A DNA stretch of 64,000 nucleotides from Homalodisca vitripennis (taxonomy: Eukaryota; Arthropoda; Insecta; Hemiptera; Cicadellidae). The notes under the pieces were generated by a model, which made no database searches, had not been told where the DNA came from, and worked only from the letters and a program-made list of their open reading frames with translations. Made by a program: the position numbers and the translations under genes. The stretch is from positions 28,665-92,664 of the forward strand of contig NW_025777436.1 in the NCBI RefSeq assembly GCF_021130785.1, written 5' to 3'. Below are positions 1-11,090 of this stretch, in pieces. Position 1 is the first letter of the stretch, and the number at the start of each line of letters is the position of its first letter.

Positions 1-535
1 TCTTTTGTCAGCTGGGGATGTAAAAATTTCTGTAAGATATCTCAACATTGAAATAGGCTTTAAATTTTACATGCAATTTTAGCGAAGACTGTTACGTGAC
101 ACGTGGTGTGGTATAATCTTACCTTGTTTGTAAGCCATGTTGGAATATCACTTGTTCAATGGCGGTATGTTCTCTGAGAATAACAACACAGAAAACTGTT
201 CTTGTCGTAGACAGTTTTATGTGGGCAGTCTCTTTAACTATATACAGGTTTAACGCAATGATATTTTGAGTAAAACGTATTGCTAGGGATACGTATCCCT
301 CAAATAAAAGAAGACAGTAATAGAAGCTGGTCACAAACTTTAGAAACAATAAAAAAACCAAATTTCGGGTTTTAAATCTAAATACCACCTTTTCTTCTCC
401 CTTATAATAATTTTTTAATCCCACGGAATTGTACATCTAAATATTTGCTTAAAAGCTAAACCCATAATTACTTACTTAGAATACCAAATAAGCCAATACA
501 ATTTTTAATTCCCTGGTGGCTTCTACATAGTTCAT
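1..535 (+). repeat. Dispersed repeat, copy 1 (cut by window edge)
   Basis: This stretch matches 49590-50120 over about 500 bases with many small indels. Shared landmarks in the same order include GTAAAAATTTCTGTAA, GTGACACGTG, GGAATATCACTTGTTCAATG, AAAACGTATTGCTAGGGATA and ATTTCGGGTTT. Similarity fades near 535, just before the CXC-domain gene begins. The left end lies outside the window, so the full length is unknown. The 105-codon minus-strand frame inside it is not matched by an open frame in the other copy, so I do not call it a gene. Confidence 0.8.
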
Positions 536-539
536 TAAA

Positions 540-1227
540 AAGTGTACATTATTTCTGACATTCAGCAAGGCATTGGGGATATGAAAGATGTACTTCTGGT
601 TACATACGCCTTCACAGGATGTGACACTGTGTCTGCTGTCTATAAGAAGGGAAAAATTGACCTTATATGAAAGTTCAAGCCAACAACGTTCTTCGTGAAA
701 AACTTCTGGTCTTCAACAACCCCAAAGCCGACCCCAGTGCAGTGGCTGATGCAGGAAATTACTTCCTACTTGCAATGTTTGGAGCCAAGAACACTGAAGA
801 TCTAGATTGTCTCCGCTACCAGTCCTACCTGAAAGCGATTGCAAAGCAGCCTATACATGCATTACTGAAGTTGGATGCACTACCCACCACTTCAGGAGCG
901 TCCAGACAGTATTCATTTAGGACCTACCACCAGGTACAACAGTGGCTGAATGAAGATAAGGATCCACTCGAGTGGGGTTGGAAGAAGATTGGCGACCACC
1001 TGACACCAATTACAACAGCACGTCCTGCAGCCCCCCAGGAATTACTGTCCCTTATAATGTGTACTTGCAAAGATAAATGCGTTCGTAATTGTGAATGCAG
1101 AAGGAGTGGTCTAAACTGCACTAGCATATGCAGCAATTGCTCAGGCCAAGCATGTGATAACATGGACAATAATAACATCTTAGACGACGAGCTAGAGGAG
1201 GAGGATAATGTGCTGGAGGATGAGTGA
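540..1227 (+). pseudogene. Frameshifted transposon-type gene, C-terminal CXC domain
   Basis: The first part (about 540-668) reads in one frame and contains GCDTVSAVYKKGK, ending at TGA 668-670. The main 186-codon frame starts at ATG 667 in another frame, so the gene carries a frameshift at the junction and probably lost its start and upstream half. Residues 130-165 of the main frame hold nine cysteines (132, 134, 138, 142, 144, 151, 155, 158, 163) in a CxC-x3-C-x3-CxC-x6-C-x3-C-x2-C-x4-C pattern, like a tesmin/TSO1 CXC zinc cluster. An acidic tail follows (DDELEEEDNVLEDE). I recall similar proteins as multi-copy, transposon-associated genes in insect genomes, but I cannot name the superfamily. 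It sits directly after a dispersed repeat, which fits a mobile origin. DNA binding through the zinc cluster is an inference from the CXC family. Confidence 0.7.
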
Positions 1228-2639
1228 AGTTAATAAAGACATTGAACATTCCAAATTTGAAAGATATTTATGCTTAAGAAGTGAATTTATGTTGCAATGT
1301 TCGTAGAAAGTTCAGGGTGGGTTTCTCCGTACCACAGGTTTATATGGCCTAGGCCTGTGGAAGCCTCTTTTCCCTTAAAAAAGAGTGCCCTTTGATAAGG
1401 TGGTGAGGTTTTCATTCCTTCAAGGGCTTATCACTAACATACCACCGGCCACTGAAATAGCAACATTCTTTTACGAAGCTTATTTTTTAAAACAATTATC
1501 AAAATTACGAAAAAGTTAACATTTACACCGTCTGTAACTCTTGAACCGTACAATTTAGAGTGATTATGAAAAGGACCATTCTTATTTAAAATTTAACGTA
1601 AAACATTTTTGTATATAACAATTTTTAGGATAAACCGCTTAGTTTTTGAAATATTTACGAAAAACTAAAAAAACTAGTGATTTTTCAAATTCCCCCCCCC
1701 TTCACCACCGAACCCGACGCTCAAAATGGTGTAACTTTTTACCATAGAATAAGGGGACTATGTAGAGCAATTTTGTGTTGGAGGAAAACTTTTACTTTGG
1801 ATGTTGAGGTTTAGGTCTAATTACACCGTACTACACGTACACGAGGCTCGACCTCACGAATTGCACAATAATAAAGACTTTGTGAACTGTTTCCCAAAAG
1901 GTCACTTCGCCATCCTCTGCCGTTGAGCCGACAAATTACTCCACGGATTGTTAAATAAAAGAAAAATAGGAAATTCCAAAATTTCCAAGTGCGAAATCAA
2001 CGGTGAATGACTCTTTTTGGATTATTAAAAAAAAAGAAGTGTATGTAGGACAATGTTGTTGGCTGAGCTCAAACTGACATTGTTCAACGAAATAGTTAGC
2101 CGAATAACACACTGATAATTGAGAGAATACAGCATTTTACGTAAACTCCACTTAGGCCTACAGCTTATAAAATCATTTTCACTATACTACAGGATCTGAT
2201 CAACTCTAATAGGCTCCATTTTATTAAGAAAGGGGGTACTGCCTAAATACAAAAAGACGATGCTTTAAATTTGAAAATCTTTAAAAATTATTACTACCCC
2301 TTTCCTCTAAAAGTGCCTTTTGGGGCATATTTAGGTGCAAACAATTTTCCCGAATCCTTTAGGGTCGAACTATGGGACTTTCGTTAAAAGGGTAGGTTTC
2401 TTGGTTCAGACGCTATACATCGCATAAGGGTGGTCTACCTCAACCTGTATAGCGTACCTTTCTGATAAACACCTAACATATATTGGTGGTACAGATGTCA
2501 AAACTTCGTGAAAAGTAGATACAGTTTATAAGTGAATTATGAATTGATTTAAAGTGATAATTTTACTAAATACACTGTTCACTACGCCTTTTAAACTATA
2601 CAGCTCTTTAAGCAGCAAATATTTTTTATTTAAAATTAG
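1228..2639. other. Non-coding stretch, probably old repeat
   Basis: No gene is visible. A C-run lies near 1691. Two inverted repeats stand out: CCACAGG/CCTGTGG at 1333-1361, and CGCTATACA/TGTATAGCG with arms at about 2410 and 2446. The text style suggests degenerate transposon sequence, but I cannot assign it. Confidence 0.4.
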
Positions 2640-3300
2640 GTTTTATGGATAAAAAATACTAATTTTCGTCACGTTTTCTGCATCGCAAAGTTTTGAACTC
2701 CTGTATTTGCGTAGGGTTTTAGTGAATTGAATTTTTACTTTTTCAATTTTACCGTTACACGGTGTAATTATTATTCCTACATATATCTAGGTTCTAACTG
2801 TATCGGCCTGACAAGGACGTTATTAAACTAACCTCATTATTACAGACGTCAGAGCTGTAATCCGTTGTTTCGCAAACACGTTTTACCCAGAAACAGAAGT
2901 TTTCTACAGCCCTTTAGAACTCTTCTCCATTATTAATTGAACGGCAGCCCGGATTCGTTGCATCATGTCTTCTCGAGTCCTGGATCCTAATGCATAAGCC
3001 AAGTATTTTAAGCCTACAACAAGTAGTAGTTTAGCACATTTAATCCGAGGATTTGGGGGAGGGGGTAGTTGACTGGAACAGTTTGTCAGCACCGCTTCAA
3101 AGAAGTTGTTACACAAATGTCCATGCAAGTGTTCTTAAAAAAAAAACGGGCCAATAATTTGGTTATCGCACCAAGTATTAAGGTTGGTTGTCTCGCATCC
3201 AGTGGGATTTTCAAAAACTTTTCAAAACCTCATGTTGTGACGGATCATTTCTCCATTGCTCCGAAAAGTTGCTTCGTTTCACCATAGAACTTAAATATCA
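2640..3300 (-). pseudogene. Mariner-like transposase relic A (C-terminal part)
   Basis: On the minus strand the order is HWMR (near 3205), LNTWC in a shifted frame, a GPFFF-like stretch, QLPPPPNP (a decayed PPRSPDL box), LKYLAYA and REDMMQRIRAAVQL. This matches relic B at 6735-7460 piece by piece, including the bases CCACTGGATGCGAGA and, after the stop, CAAATACAGGAGTTCA. In Tc1/mariner transposases this region carries the last catalytic acids of the DDE/D triad. Here there are several frame changes and the acid-bearing motifs are lost, so it is inactive. The terminal inverted repeats were not found. It lies in inverted orientation relative to relic B. Confidence 0.7.
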
Positions 3301-4059
3301 ATCTTCGTGCATGTTATCACGAGATGATAAATAAAATTTCATTCTTAGAAGTCATCTCTATGCAATGCTTTATGTAGTGAAATCCGGTATGGGTGCTTTT
3401 TACTGTCCTAAGGACCTGAGTACTGTCGTTGGCTAATTCCTGCATCGGTAACAAACTCTCATAGATGAGTCATGAGGGTTGAGCTGAATCGCACCCAAAA
3501 GGTCTGGTGCCTTATCATTCCTTACACGCCTAGCGAGCTTGTTCACTTTGTTGTAGTCCGGTTGTGTGTTTCTAGTTTCACGAACACGACTAGCAAGTGT
3601 TTGTTCAACCTTTTGTGAATAATGTTCACGGTCCTGGTAGCGTTAAATGTACAGCGCGGCAGCAGCTGTGTAGTCCTACAAACATTTATCTATCACCCTA
3701 TCACCGACAACATCGAGAAAGCTTCTTCTTTGTGAAAGACATAATATTTGACAGACAACAATACTCGTCATCAAGGACACGGCACAACACAGACTAACTA
3801 AAAAATATGATAATACATTATTATCATTTCTTATCACATGTTCATAAAGGTTCAGACTCGATGAAGATACGCATGACCATGGCAGTAAAATGTAACGGAA
3901 CGTACAAACACGTGTGTAGATTAATAAAAAAGGTTAAAATATAGCTGACATTGCTATTTCATTTGTTATCAAACACATCAATCACAGCTCAGTGATGAGA
4001 TATCAATCGATCAATCATCAAAGTTTAAATTTTATAAGAATTTGCTCATTTTATTTAAA
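3301..4059. other. No gene seen
   Basis: AT-rich unique-looking sequence with short open frames only. The 66-codon frame at 3597 has no recognisable motif. I see no repeat match elsewhere in the window. Confidence 0.4.
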
Positions 4060-4310
4060 GTTTTATATAACAGGTACACTTACGGTAAGTCTCCTTAAAC
4101 GTAAAGTGTTTTAAATAGAATTGGTAGAATCTTTGGAATACCCTAAAGTAAAGGTAGAACACAACGACATACTAAATGTAACAAAACGACATGAACAATA
4201 TTTTTGGCGCCACTTCTCAACCATCCAAGATAAATCCGAACTTTTAAGTACAAAAAATAGCTTTTATGAGAGCTATTTGATAGGTGTAAAGTCATACCTT
4301 GCTAGTTGAA
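4060..4310 (+). repeat. Possible 3' fragment of the same mariner-like family
   Basis: The string TTTTTGGCGCCA (about 4200) followed by GAGAGCTATTTG (about 4267) resembles TTTTGGCGCCA and AAGAGCTATTTG at 7449-7482, downstream of mariner relic B. Relic A has a related but weaker stretch on the minus strand near 2600. The 62-codon open frame here is then not a gene. Similarity is short and broken, so this is tentative. Confidence 0.35.
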
Positions 4311-4753
4311 TATATTAGATTATACGAGTTTGAAATATCCCAACTTTGTGTATTATCCTTTCAAAATTAGCTGTAGACATAGTGCTTGTAAATAAAAAAA
4401 ATAATTTTAACTGTATTTTTTAAGAGTGTAAAAGAGATATTATACTTCTAATTTGAAATAGGCGATTGCTGCTCTTACAATCTGAAAACATTTGTGTAAC
4501 CTTGATATTTCTCTATTTACTCAATATTTTATTTCTAGAAGTGACGCATTAAAATAGTACAAGAATTAGTTTTCCAAATTTTATTTAAAATATTAAAGAA
4601 ACATACATGAACATCAACCCTCCACCACCCCTCAGTCTCGTGTTACAAAACTAAGACGACTCCTTTATATAAAATTTTGAAAGATCCAGCTGCACATATG
4701 TAAAAAATACTGCAATATCCAAACACACAAACAATTTCGTCACTTCTGTCAGC

Positions 4754-5690
4754 CATGGAGCCTGGGACCAGCAGAGCGCTACGACGATGATTGGTGTCCA
4801 GACGAGGGATTTCACGAGTGCTGTCAGCCATGGAGCCTGGGACCAGCAGAGCGCTCCGACGAAGAATGGTGTCCATACGAGTGATTTCACGACTGCTGTC
4901 AGCCATGGAGCCTGGGATCAGCAGGGCGCTACGACGAAGAATGGTGTCCATATGAGGGATTTCACGACTGCTGCCAGCCATGGAGCCTGGGATCAGTAGA
5001 GCGCTACGACGAAGAATGGTGTCCAGACGAGGGATTTCACGACTGCTGTCAGCCATGGAGCCTGGGACCAGCAGAGCGCTACGACGACGAATGGTGTCCA
5101 GACGAGGGATTTCACGACTGCTGTCAGCCATAGAGCCTGGGACCAGCAGAGCGCTACGACGATGAATGGTGTCCAGACGAGGGATTTCACGACTGCTGTC
5201 AGCCATGGAGCCTGGGACCAACAGAGCGCTACGACGTAGAATGGTGTCCAGACGAGGGATTTCACGACTGCTGTCAGCCATGGAGCCTGGGACCAGCAGA
5301 GCGCTACGACGATGATTGGTGTCTAGACGAGGGATTTCACGAGTGCTGTCAGCCATGGAGCCTGGGACCAGCAGAGCGCTCCGACGAAGAATGGTGTCCA
5401 GACGAGGGATTTCACGACTGCTGTCAGCCATGGAGCCTGGGATCAGCAGGGCGCTACGACGAAGAATGGTGTCCATATGAGGGATTTCACGACTGCTGCC
5501 AGCCATGGAGCCTGGGATCAGCAGAGCGCTACGACGAAGAATGGTGTCCAGACGAGGGATTTCACGACTGCTGTCAGCCATGGAGCCTGGGATCAGCAGA
5601 GCGCTACGACGAAGAATGGTGTCCAGACGAGGGATTTCACGACTGCTGTCAGCCATGGAGCCTTTGATCAGCAGGGCGCTATATTGAAGA
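4754..5690 (-). repeat. 75-bp minisatellite, 12 full units plus partial ends
   Basis: Units start with CATGGAGCCT at 4754, 4829, 4904 and then every 75 bases to 5579; partial units flank both sides. Since 75 is divisible by three and the unit lacks stops, one minus-strand frame stays open for 337 codons (5656 down to 4643), reading as a 25-residue repeat that starts MADSSREIPRLDT. Other frames are also open for long stretches. Differences between units often change the residue (ILRR, NHRR, IHRR, IRRR), which argues against selection on a protein. Units 1-4 resemble units 8-11, with units 3 and 10 identical, giving a higher-order period of 525 bases. I call it a satellite, not a gene. Confidence 0.9.
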
Positions 5691-5750
5691 AAGATTCACT
5701 ATCCTCCCATCCTTTACTATAATCCACTCTCCAGCGTGGAACCATACAAT

Positions 5751-5778
5751 CACCTCTGGCCATCTTGAACCAGAGGTG
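5751..5778. other. 9-bp perfect hairpin
   Basis: CACCTCTGG (5751-5759) pairs with CCAGAGGTG (5770-5778) around a 10-base loop. It lies about 60 bases beyond the minisatellite. No function can be assigned. Confidence 0.6.
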
Positions 5779-6734
5779 GCTTATTCTTCTTGGCCCATTA
5801 AAATGGGGTAAAACTGTTCGACGTTCCAATATCAACTCTTTAACTGACTATCAATCATTGTGGAGGGTAATCTAGAACAATTTGGGCGCAGCTGGAATTC
5901 TGTATTTGTATAATAAAATCGGAGCTAAACGTTGTAGCATGTTTACGCTTCAATTTCGAATTTTGACTAAATATTTAACATAGATTACCATAGAAACAAC
6001 TAACAATGTTTCATGATTGTTAGAATTTCTGTCATAAATATTAAATTTTTGTGTCAGCCAGTTACTCATAAATAATACTGTTTTCTGGAGCATTTACGTT
6101 TGTCGTTTAGTTCCACATACGTTATATTTATCTTTCGGCAAATCAATGTTTTCATCAAGAATTGTAAAATGATAACAAATTATATCTATGCTTGATTTAA
6201 AATATTAAAAAAATCCTTATGTATGGAGAATGTTGCAAATTGCCACCAGTCTTTCAACATATAAAAATTAAGGTTATAAAAAAGGGCCTAACAATATTAT
6301 TATTACACTAAATTTAAAAAAAAGATGCATGTGACTATCAAAAATACTAATTTTAGCAACATTTTGTTGCATTAAGCAACCCATTGTGTTCTCATAAATT
6401 TGCCTTCTGATATTCAAAACTGTCTACCACTTGTTTTTAAAACACTTTCCGTACACTAAAAGTGTTAATTCCTATCAAATTTAAACGTTGATTGCAGTCT
6501 ATTAATTAGTGGCCTGGGATGGTTGTTAGATAACAAACCACATAACAATGGCAAGTATGTTTTAACCCGTTTTAGTGAATCTGAACACGTTGTTGTAGTT
6601 CAGTTACTTTCTACCGGTATGGACAAGCTTGTCCTCCACAGCTGCTGAACCTTTTGGATCAAGTTTGAGAGGAATGATAACGTGCACGAAGATGAATATT
6701 TTTCCCCAGCGTTTCATGGCGCGAAGAAACGACC
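5779..6734. other. No gene seen
   Basis: AT-rich sequence. A weak echo of the mariner 3' flank (AAAAATACTAATTTT, near 6341; also near 2655) is the only thing recognised. The minus-strand 77-codon frame at 6604-6837 overlaps the transposase relic on the other strand and is a shadow. Confidence 0.4.
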
Positions 6735-7460
6735 TCCTAAAACGATAGAGATATGAACCGCCACAACATAAGGTTCTAAGCTTTTCAGTACCCCACTGGA
6801 TGCGAGAGATAGCCAACCAAAGGTACTGGACCCTCAATACTTGGTGCGGTATTGCTGGTATCCAAATTGTTAGCCCGTTTTTTTCTAAGGCCCCTTACGG
6901 AAATATGTTCAAAAACTTTCTCATAGATTACTTGCCTAATTTACTGTTGAATATTCCTGAACAAACAAACTCAGGAATGCGGTTTATGCATGTTGGGGCG
7001 CCAGCCGGACTACTCTGAAACGGTGCGTCAAACTCTCTTCTAGTCAACTATCCACCCAGATCCTAGGATTTAACGTGCGTGAATTTGTGAGGAAGGTTAA
7101 AAGACTTAATTTCTGCATCAAAGCCTACGATTTTAGAGGGCCCGATGCATCGAATCAGGGCTGCTGTTCAATCAGTATATGGAGAAGGGGTCTTAAGGGA
7201 AGGAGTATAAAACAGCGAATTACAGCTCGAACATCTAAAAGTAAGGTTAGTTGAATAACATAATATTATTAATCCGAAATATTTTGAAGCTTGATAAATA
7301 ATTAACCTATAATATAATGAATAACCTAAATTAAAACATGTAACGGAGAAAAGGTTTTTTAATGTAAAAACTTAATTCCCTAAAAACGTACAGCAAATAC
7401 AGGAGTTCAGTATGCTTTAATGCAACGAAAAGATATGAAAATTAGTACTTTTGGCGCCAT
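6735..7460 (+). pseudogene. Mariner-like transposase relic B
   Basis: Plus-strand fragments follow the order of an insect mariner-like transposase: RDMNRHNIRF, PHWMREIANQRYW, LNTWCGI, NFLIDYLPNLL, MRFMHVGAPAG, then after a frame change PPRS-stop-DLT, GRLKDLI and MHRIRAAVQS, ending at a stop near 7210. The catalytic box normally read as HDGAPAH is here HVGAPAG, so its aspartate has been lost. Two stops break the PPRSPDL box. The 3' flank to about 7460 is shared with relic A. It is therefore a dead DNA transposon of the same family as relic A. The left end and terminal inverted repeats are not identified. Confidence 0.8.
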
Positions 7461-7640
7461 TTTCGAACCTTACAAGAGCTATTTGTCTTTAAAATGTTTT
7501 GTTTCACATAATGTCTACAAATACTATACTATTTCAATCATTATTTATTTTCGTTACAGATTAATATAATTTTTTCTTTATTAGTCACCCTAAAAGACCG
7601 CGCGGAAACCGTTACTGAGAATGAGAAAGTAAAGAGATAA

Positions 7641-7916
7641 GTTAGGCTGGCGGAGTTTGTATGACGTCAATAACGTGTTCCTGCTACAGACCGAGCCGCC
7701 TAGAGCTAAGTTAGGCTGACGAAGTTTGTATGACGTCAATAACTTGGTCCTGCTACAGACCGAGCCGCCTAGAGCTAAGTTAGGCTGTAGAAGTTCTTAT
7801 GACGTCAATAACTTGCTCCTGCTACAGACCGAGCCGCCTAGAGCTATGTTAGGCTGTCCAAATTTGTATGACGTCAATAACTTGCTAGTGCTACAGACTG
7901 AACTGCCTAGCTCGAA
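7641..7916 (+). repeat. 69-bp tandem repeat x4 with TGACGTCA in each unit
   Basis: Four units begin at 7641, 7710, 7779 and 7848 with GTTAGGCTG. Each contains the perfect palindrome TGACGTCA followed by ATAAC, at 7662, 7731, 7800 and 7869, and ACAGACCGAGCCGCCTAGAG (last unit degraded). TGACGTCA is the consensus site for CREB/ATF-type bZIP factors. The array is richer in GC than its surroundings. Whether it drives transcription is not shown by the sequence. A short open frame through the repeats is a by-product of the 69-base period. Confidence 0.85.
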
Positions 7917-8800
7917 CCGGTACTAGCGCATATCTACGAGCCACTCTTCCCTCTCCAATGCACACGAGAGCGCTTAGTTTTATTATTGTAGTCGTTCCTT
8001 CAAGTGAAGTGCATTGTATTGTTCAGTGACGCTTGGACTGTAGAGAAGTCTGTACTCGGTTGAGGTGCGAGAGGGGTAGGCTGTTTGTAGGAGGTGGGGG
8101 TTCGGGTTGCAGACTGTCACCTTCCCTACCCTCGCTTCACGCTCATTGGCTTTGTCTTTACAAAAAATAATGTGAGCTTACGAAAGCAAGAGCTCGTCGC
8201 ATAACCCAACGCTCTGATAGGTCTTAATATATAATTAGACCACTACTTTCCTATGACTGCGAGCCGGATTTGCAACCTAGTAATTGTTTGCGTCGAATCC
8301 ATTGCTTGTTAAAAATAACGTAAAATAGTAAATCCATAGAGAGCTATATATTTACATATTAATCATTTAGCCATAGCCAATATACGTACAAGATTAATTT
8401 ACTATACTTTTTTAATATAGTAACGTATATTATAAACTCGCCGTAGACTCGCTGGGCCAAATTCGGGAATAAGCTGAAGAAGAGAGATTAGGAATTTATA
8501 TTGGATTTAGAGATTGGGTTTTACAGGGAGTTAAGCGGATATAGGTGTATGGTTACCTATCAAAGGAAGGAGCATATGTTACCAGGTGGTAAAAGATAAG
8601 GGTATTCTTTCCTTGAGGGTATTGTGTCTGTTACGAGAATAAGTAGTTAGTAATACTTATCAGTAGATGAGGGTGGTGTATTTCATCCACGAGATTATCT
8701 GAGTGTTCCAGTGAGGTTCTGGGAGAGGGATCAATGTTACCGGGGCTTAAGATGTTCTTTTATGGAGCAGAACGGTAGTTTATGAACGCCTACCCCCGCA
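7917..8800. other. GC-richer non-coding stretch after the TGACGTCA array
   Basis: About 7920-8220 is clearly richer in GC than its surroundings, with a G-rich run GGAGGTGGGGGTTCGGG near 8090. No open frame with recognisable content and no clear TATA box at a sensible distance are seen. It could be a transposon promoter or 5' region, or a host regulatory region. 8300-8800 is unassigned. Confidence 0.35.
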
Positions 8801-8805
8801 AGCGG

Positions 8806-9125
8806 GTGTGCATTTCCTCAATAGACTTCCATATTCAATTAAAGATTCCCCAACGTGCAAGGCATTAAAGACTCGCCTAAAACGATTCTTGGTGTCTCAA
8901 GCATTCTATAATGCGGGTGAGTTTTTGGCATTCGACTGGGAGACCCCCCAATTAGAAGACTGTACTAAGTGGGTTTCATTGTCAATGAATGAAAGAAGCA
9001 TGATTGAAAATGTGTATGTATAAATGTCTATTGTGTGTATGAATGCATGGAATTTTATAAACCCCGTATTGACGTTTGCCATATAATTTACATACTGCCG
9101 CTGCAATAAAAAATATTTCAATTTT
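8806..9125 (+). pseudogene. 3' end of a non-LTR retrotransposon (reverse transcriptase C-terminus and 3' UTR)
   Basis: The frame 8808-9023 reads FLNRLPYSIKD, LKTRLKRFLVSQAFYNAGEF and a short tail, then TAA. An N-x-LP box followed by a basic helix and an (A/S)FYSxEEFL-like end is the usual C-terminus of reverse transcriptases in the jockey/CR1 group. After the stop come about 100 bases with AATAAA near 9106 and an A/T-rich end near 9125, which fits the element's 3' UTR. The rest of the element is missing, as expected from 5' truncation during target-primed reverse transcription. It differs in sequence from the other reverse transcriptase relics here. Confidence 0.65.
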
Positions 9126-9429
9126 GAATTAAGGGTGGTCGGAGGGGACGACCATTCCCCTGTTTGCTCGTAACATCGCTACAGAGTGGCCATCCGACCG
9201 GGGTAAACCGGGAATAAGCCGGAAATGTAATGCGCCGAGGAAAAACGGGAAATAAGACTTCGTTGTAGAAAGAGGAAAATTAAAACCCGACTTTTCTGTC
9301 TAAGAGTTTAAGAAATCAAGAAATAATTTTAACAGTTTTTTGAATCACGATTTTATCAATCCCGTAAATTGTATCTTACGCTATTTGATCCGTTTAATTG
9401 TGAGTAAGGATCGATGAAGTGCGGATGAT

Positions 9430-9970
9430 GATGAGTGTGTGGAGTGATTATCTATTTGATCGATGCCTCCACTATTTTCGATGAGTTTATCATGGTTAGA
9501 CTAACCCTATGTAACCCAATGTCGAGGCGTTTCAGAGTACATGACCACAATCTAGCGAACAAGCTGTGACCTGAACCCCCGTGTTTCTTGTATTGATTAC
9601 TTGGGGACAGTTTGATTACTCCACTGATAGTTGGCCCAACGAACCTCAAGAAGAAATGTAATTTTAACAGAAGGTCGTTGGCCCAACGACACATTTTACA
9701 AACATCCATAGATTCGATTACTCCACTGGCTCGTTAGCACAACGATCCTATTTCTTTAGTTTCTTTAAATTGTAAATATAGGGTCATTGGTACAACGAAC
9801 CTGGTAGGTTTTATTTACAGGTATAGGTTCGTTGGACCAACGGTCATTGGTGTAATTGGAATGTGAATTAATGTTTAACAATAAAATTTTAACGGGGTCG
9901 TTGGGCCAAAGAGCCTTAATGGAATGAATCCTCCGATTTTCAAAAGAGGGTCGATTATTCCACTACCTCA
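9430..9970. repeat. Degenerate array of GTCGTTGGCCCAACGAC-like palindromes
   Basis: A perfect 17-base palindrome with one central base lies at 9674-9690. Decayed versions occur near 9630, 9730, 9783, 9827 and 9897, that is every 40-70 bases. Some are preceded by GATTACTCCACT. No gene is seen; the minus-strand 85-codon frame here is not recognised. Confidence 0.6.
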
Positions 9971-10194
9971 TTCTCCGTCTCCTTTTAAGCCCTCTTGCAA
10001 GACAATGTTTTACTTTTTTGGCATTCCAATTAATATGTTATTTTAGTGTTGTTCTGTAGATACTAATGTATCTAGAAAATATTTCATATATGATAAAGTA
10101 ACCAGATAAATATTAAATACTAAAAATAAAGATATACATATTAGTAGGAGTATGTACTATTTTATCAGTATTAGTATTCACAAATGTTTATATA

Positions 10195-10198
10195 ATTT

Positions 10199-10258
<60 letters not shown>

Positions 10259-10315
10259 ATATATAAATATATATATATATATAATATATATATATATTTA
10301 TATATTTATTTATTA
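10195..10315. repeat. (TA)n microsatellite
   Basis: Nearly pure alternating TA, broken near 10251-10263 and 10283-10300. Confidence 0.95.
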
Positions 10316-10324
10316 TACAGTTCA

Positions 10325-10390
10325 GTATGGAGCCGACGAATATAGTTCTCACAACTTATAGCGTTTGTTACAAAGTCCTGGAGGAATTAT
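10325..10390 (+). repeat. Short dispersed repeat, copy 1
   Basis: Resembles 12432-12500: GAGCCG, GAATATA, TTCT, ACAA, CTTATA, and TTGTTACAAAGTCCTGGA against TTTGCTACAAAACCCTGGA. Probably part of a transposon. Confidence 0.5.
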
Positions 10391-10804
10391 GTTGATACTA
10401 TTGGGATCCTCCAAAACCCTCTGTTCTTTGCTATGAGCAATACATTCAACTTGGAGAAAAGTAGTTCCGCTTAGATCGTTCATGAACGGTTAATTCTGTA
10501 CCGGAAATAATTTAAGTTCTTGTAGAAATGAAGTTTCATTCAAAATTTGAAATCCAAATATAAAATCCTTATTGACATATTTTAAAACATGATATATTCA
10601 GTGCTTTTTAATTATACATCGTTTCATATCAGTGTTCAAGTAATGAAAGTTCCTATTAAAGATATTGTATGGATTAGTGTTTCATGTTCTTGAAATGTAA
10701 AACGTTTTGATCATTTATGGTTGAATTGAGTTTGTTTACAAATGTATATATTACGCTATTTAACCGTTAATATCATGGTTGTAATAAGACCAATGTAAAA
10801 ATAT

Positions 10805-11090
10805 CCACTAACAATCAGCCAAATCCCATGCAGTGACATGTACTATTTTGGAACTTAATTTTTCCTTATGTAGAAATCTAGCTTTATGTTTAATATCCAG
10901 TCTATATTTTGGGTCTTTTTCGATATATCTTGTGGTCGTACAAACAGACAGACAGAAAATATCTCTCCAGCCCTTCAAGTCATTTATCTAAGTATATCAA
11001 CCAATGAGAACAATCAGCACGGCAGAAATAGGATGGTGGCACACCTGGAAATACGAGTGACCTAATTAGCTTACGGACTAAGTGAGTAAT
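10805..11090 (+). repeat. Dispersed repeat with ACAGACAGACAG motif
   Basis: Contains AGCCAAATCCCATG, ATGTACTA, a TATCTTGTGGTCGTAC stretch and CAGACAGACAGAAAAT in the same order as related motifs at 20640-20800, with a shorter match near 43668-43705. I recall this style of sequence from non-autonomous Helitron-like repeats in insects, but that assignment is not proven here. 11091-11690 shows no gene. Confidence 0.5.

Noticed and set aside
4643..5656. 337-codon open frame on the minus strand read as a repeat protein
   Set aside because: The 75-base unit has no stop in this frame, so openness is automatic. Unit differences often change residues, and the frame ends in unrelated sequence.
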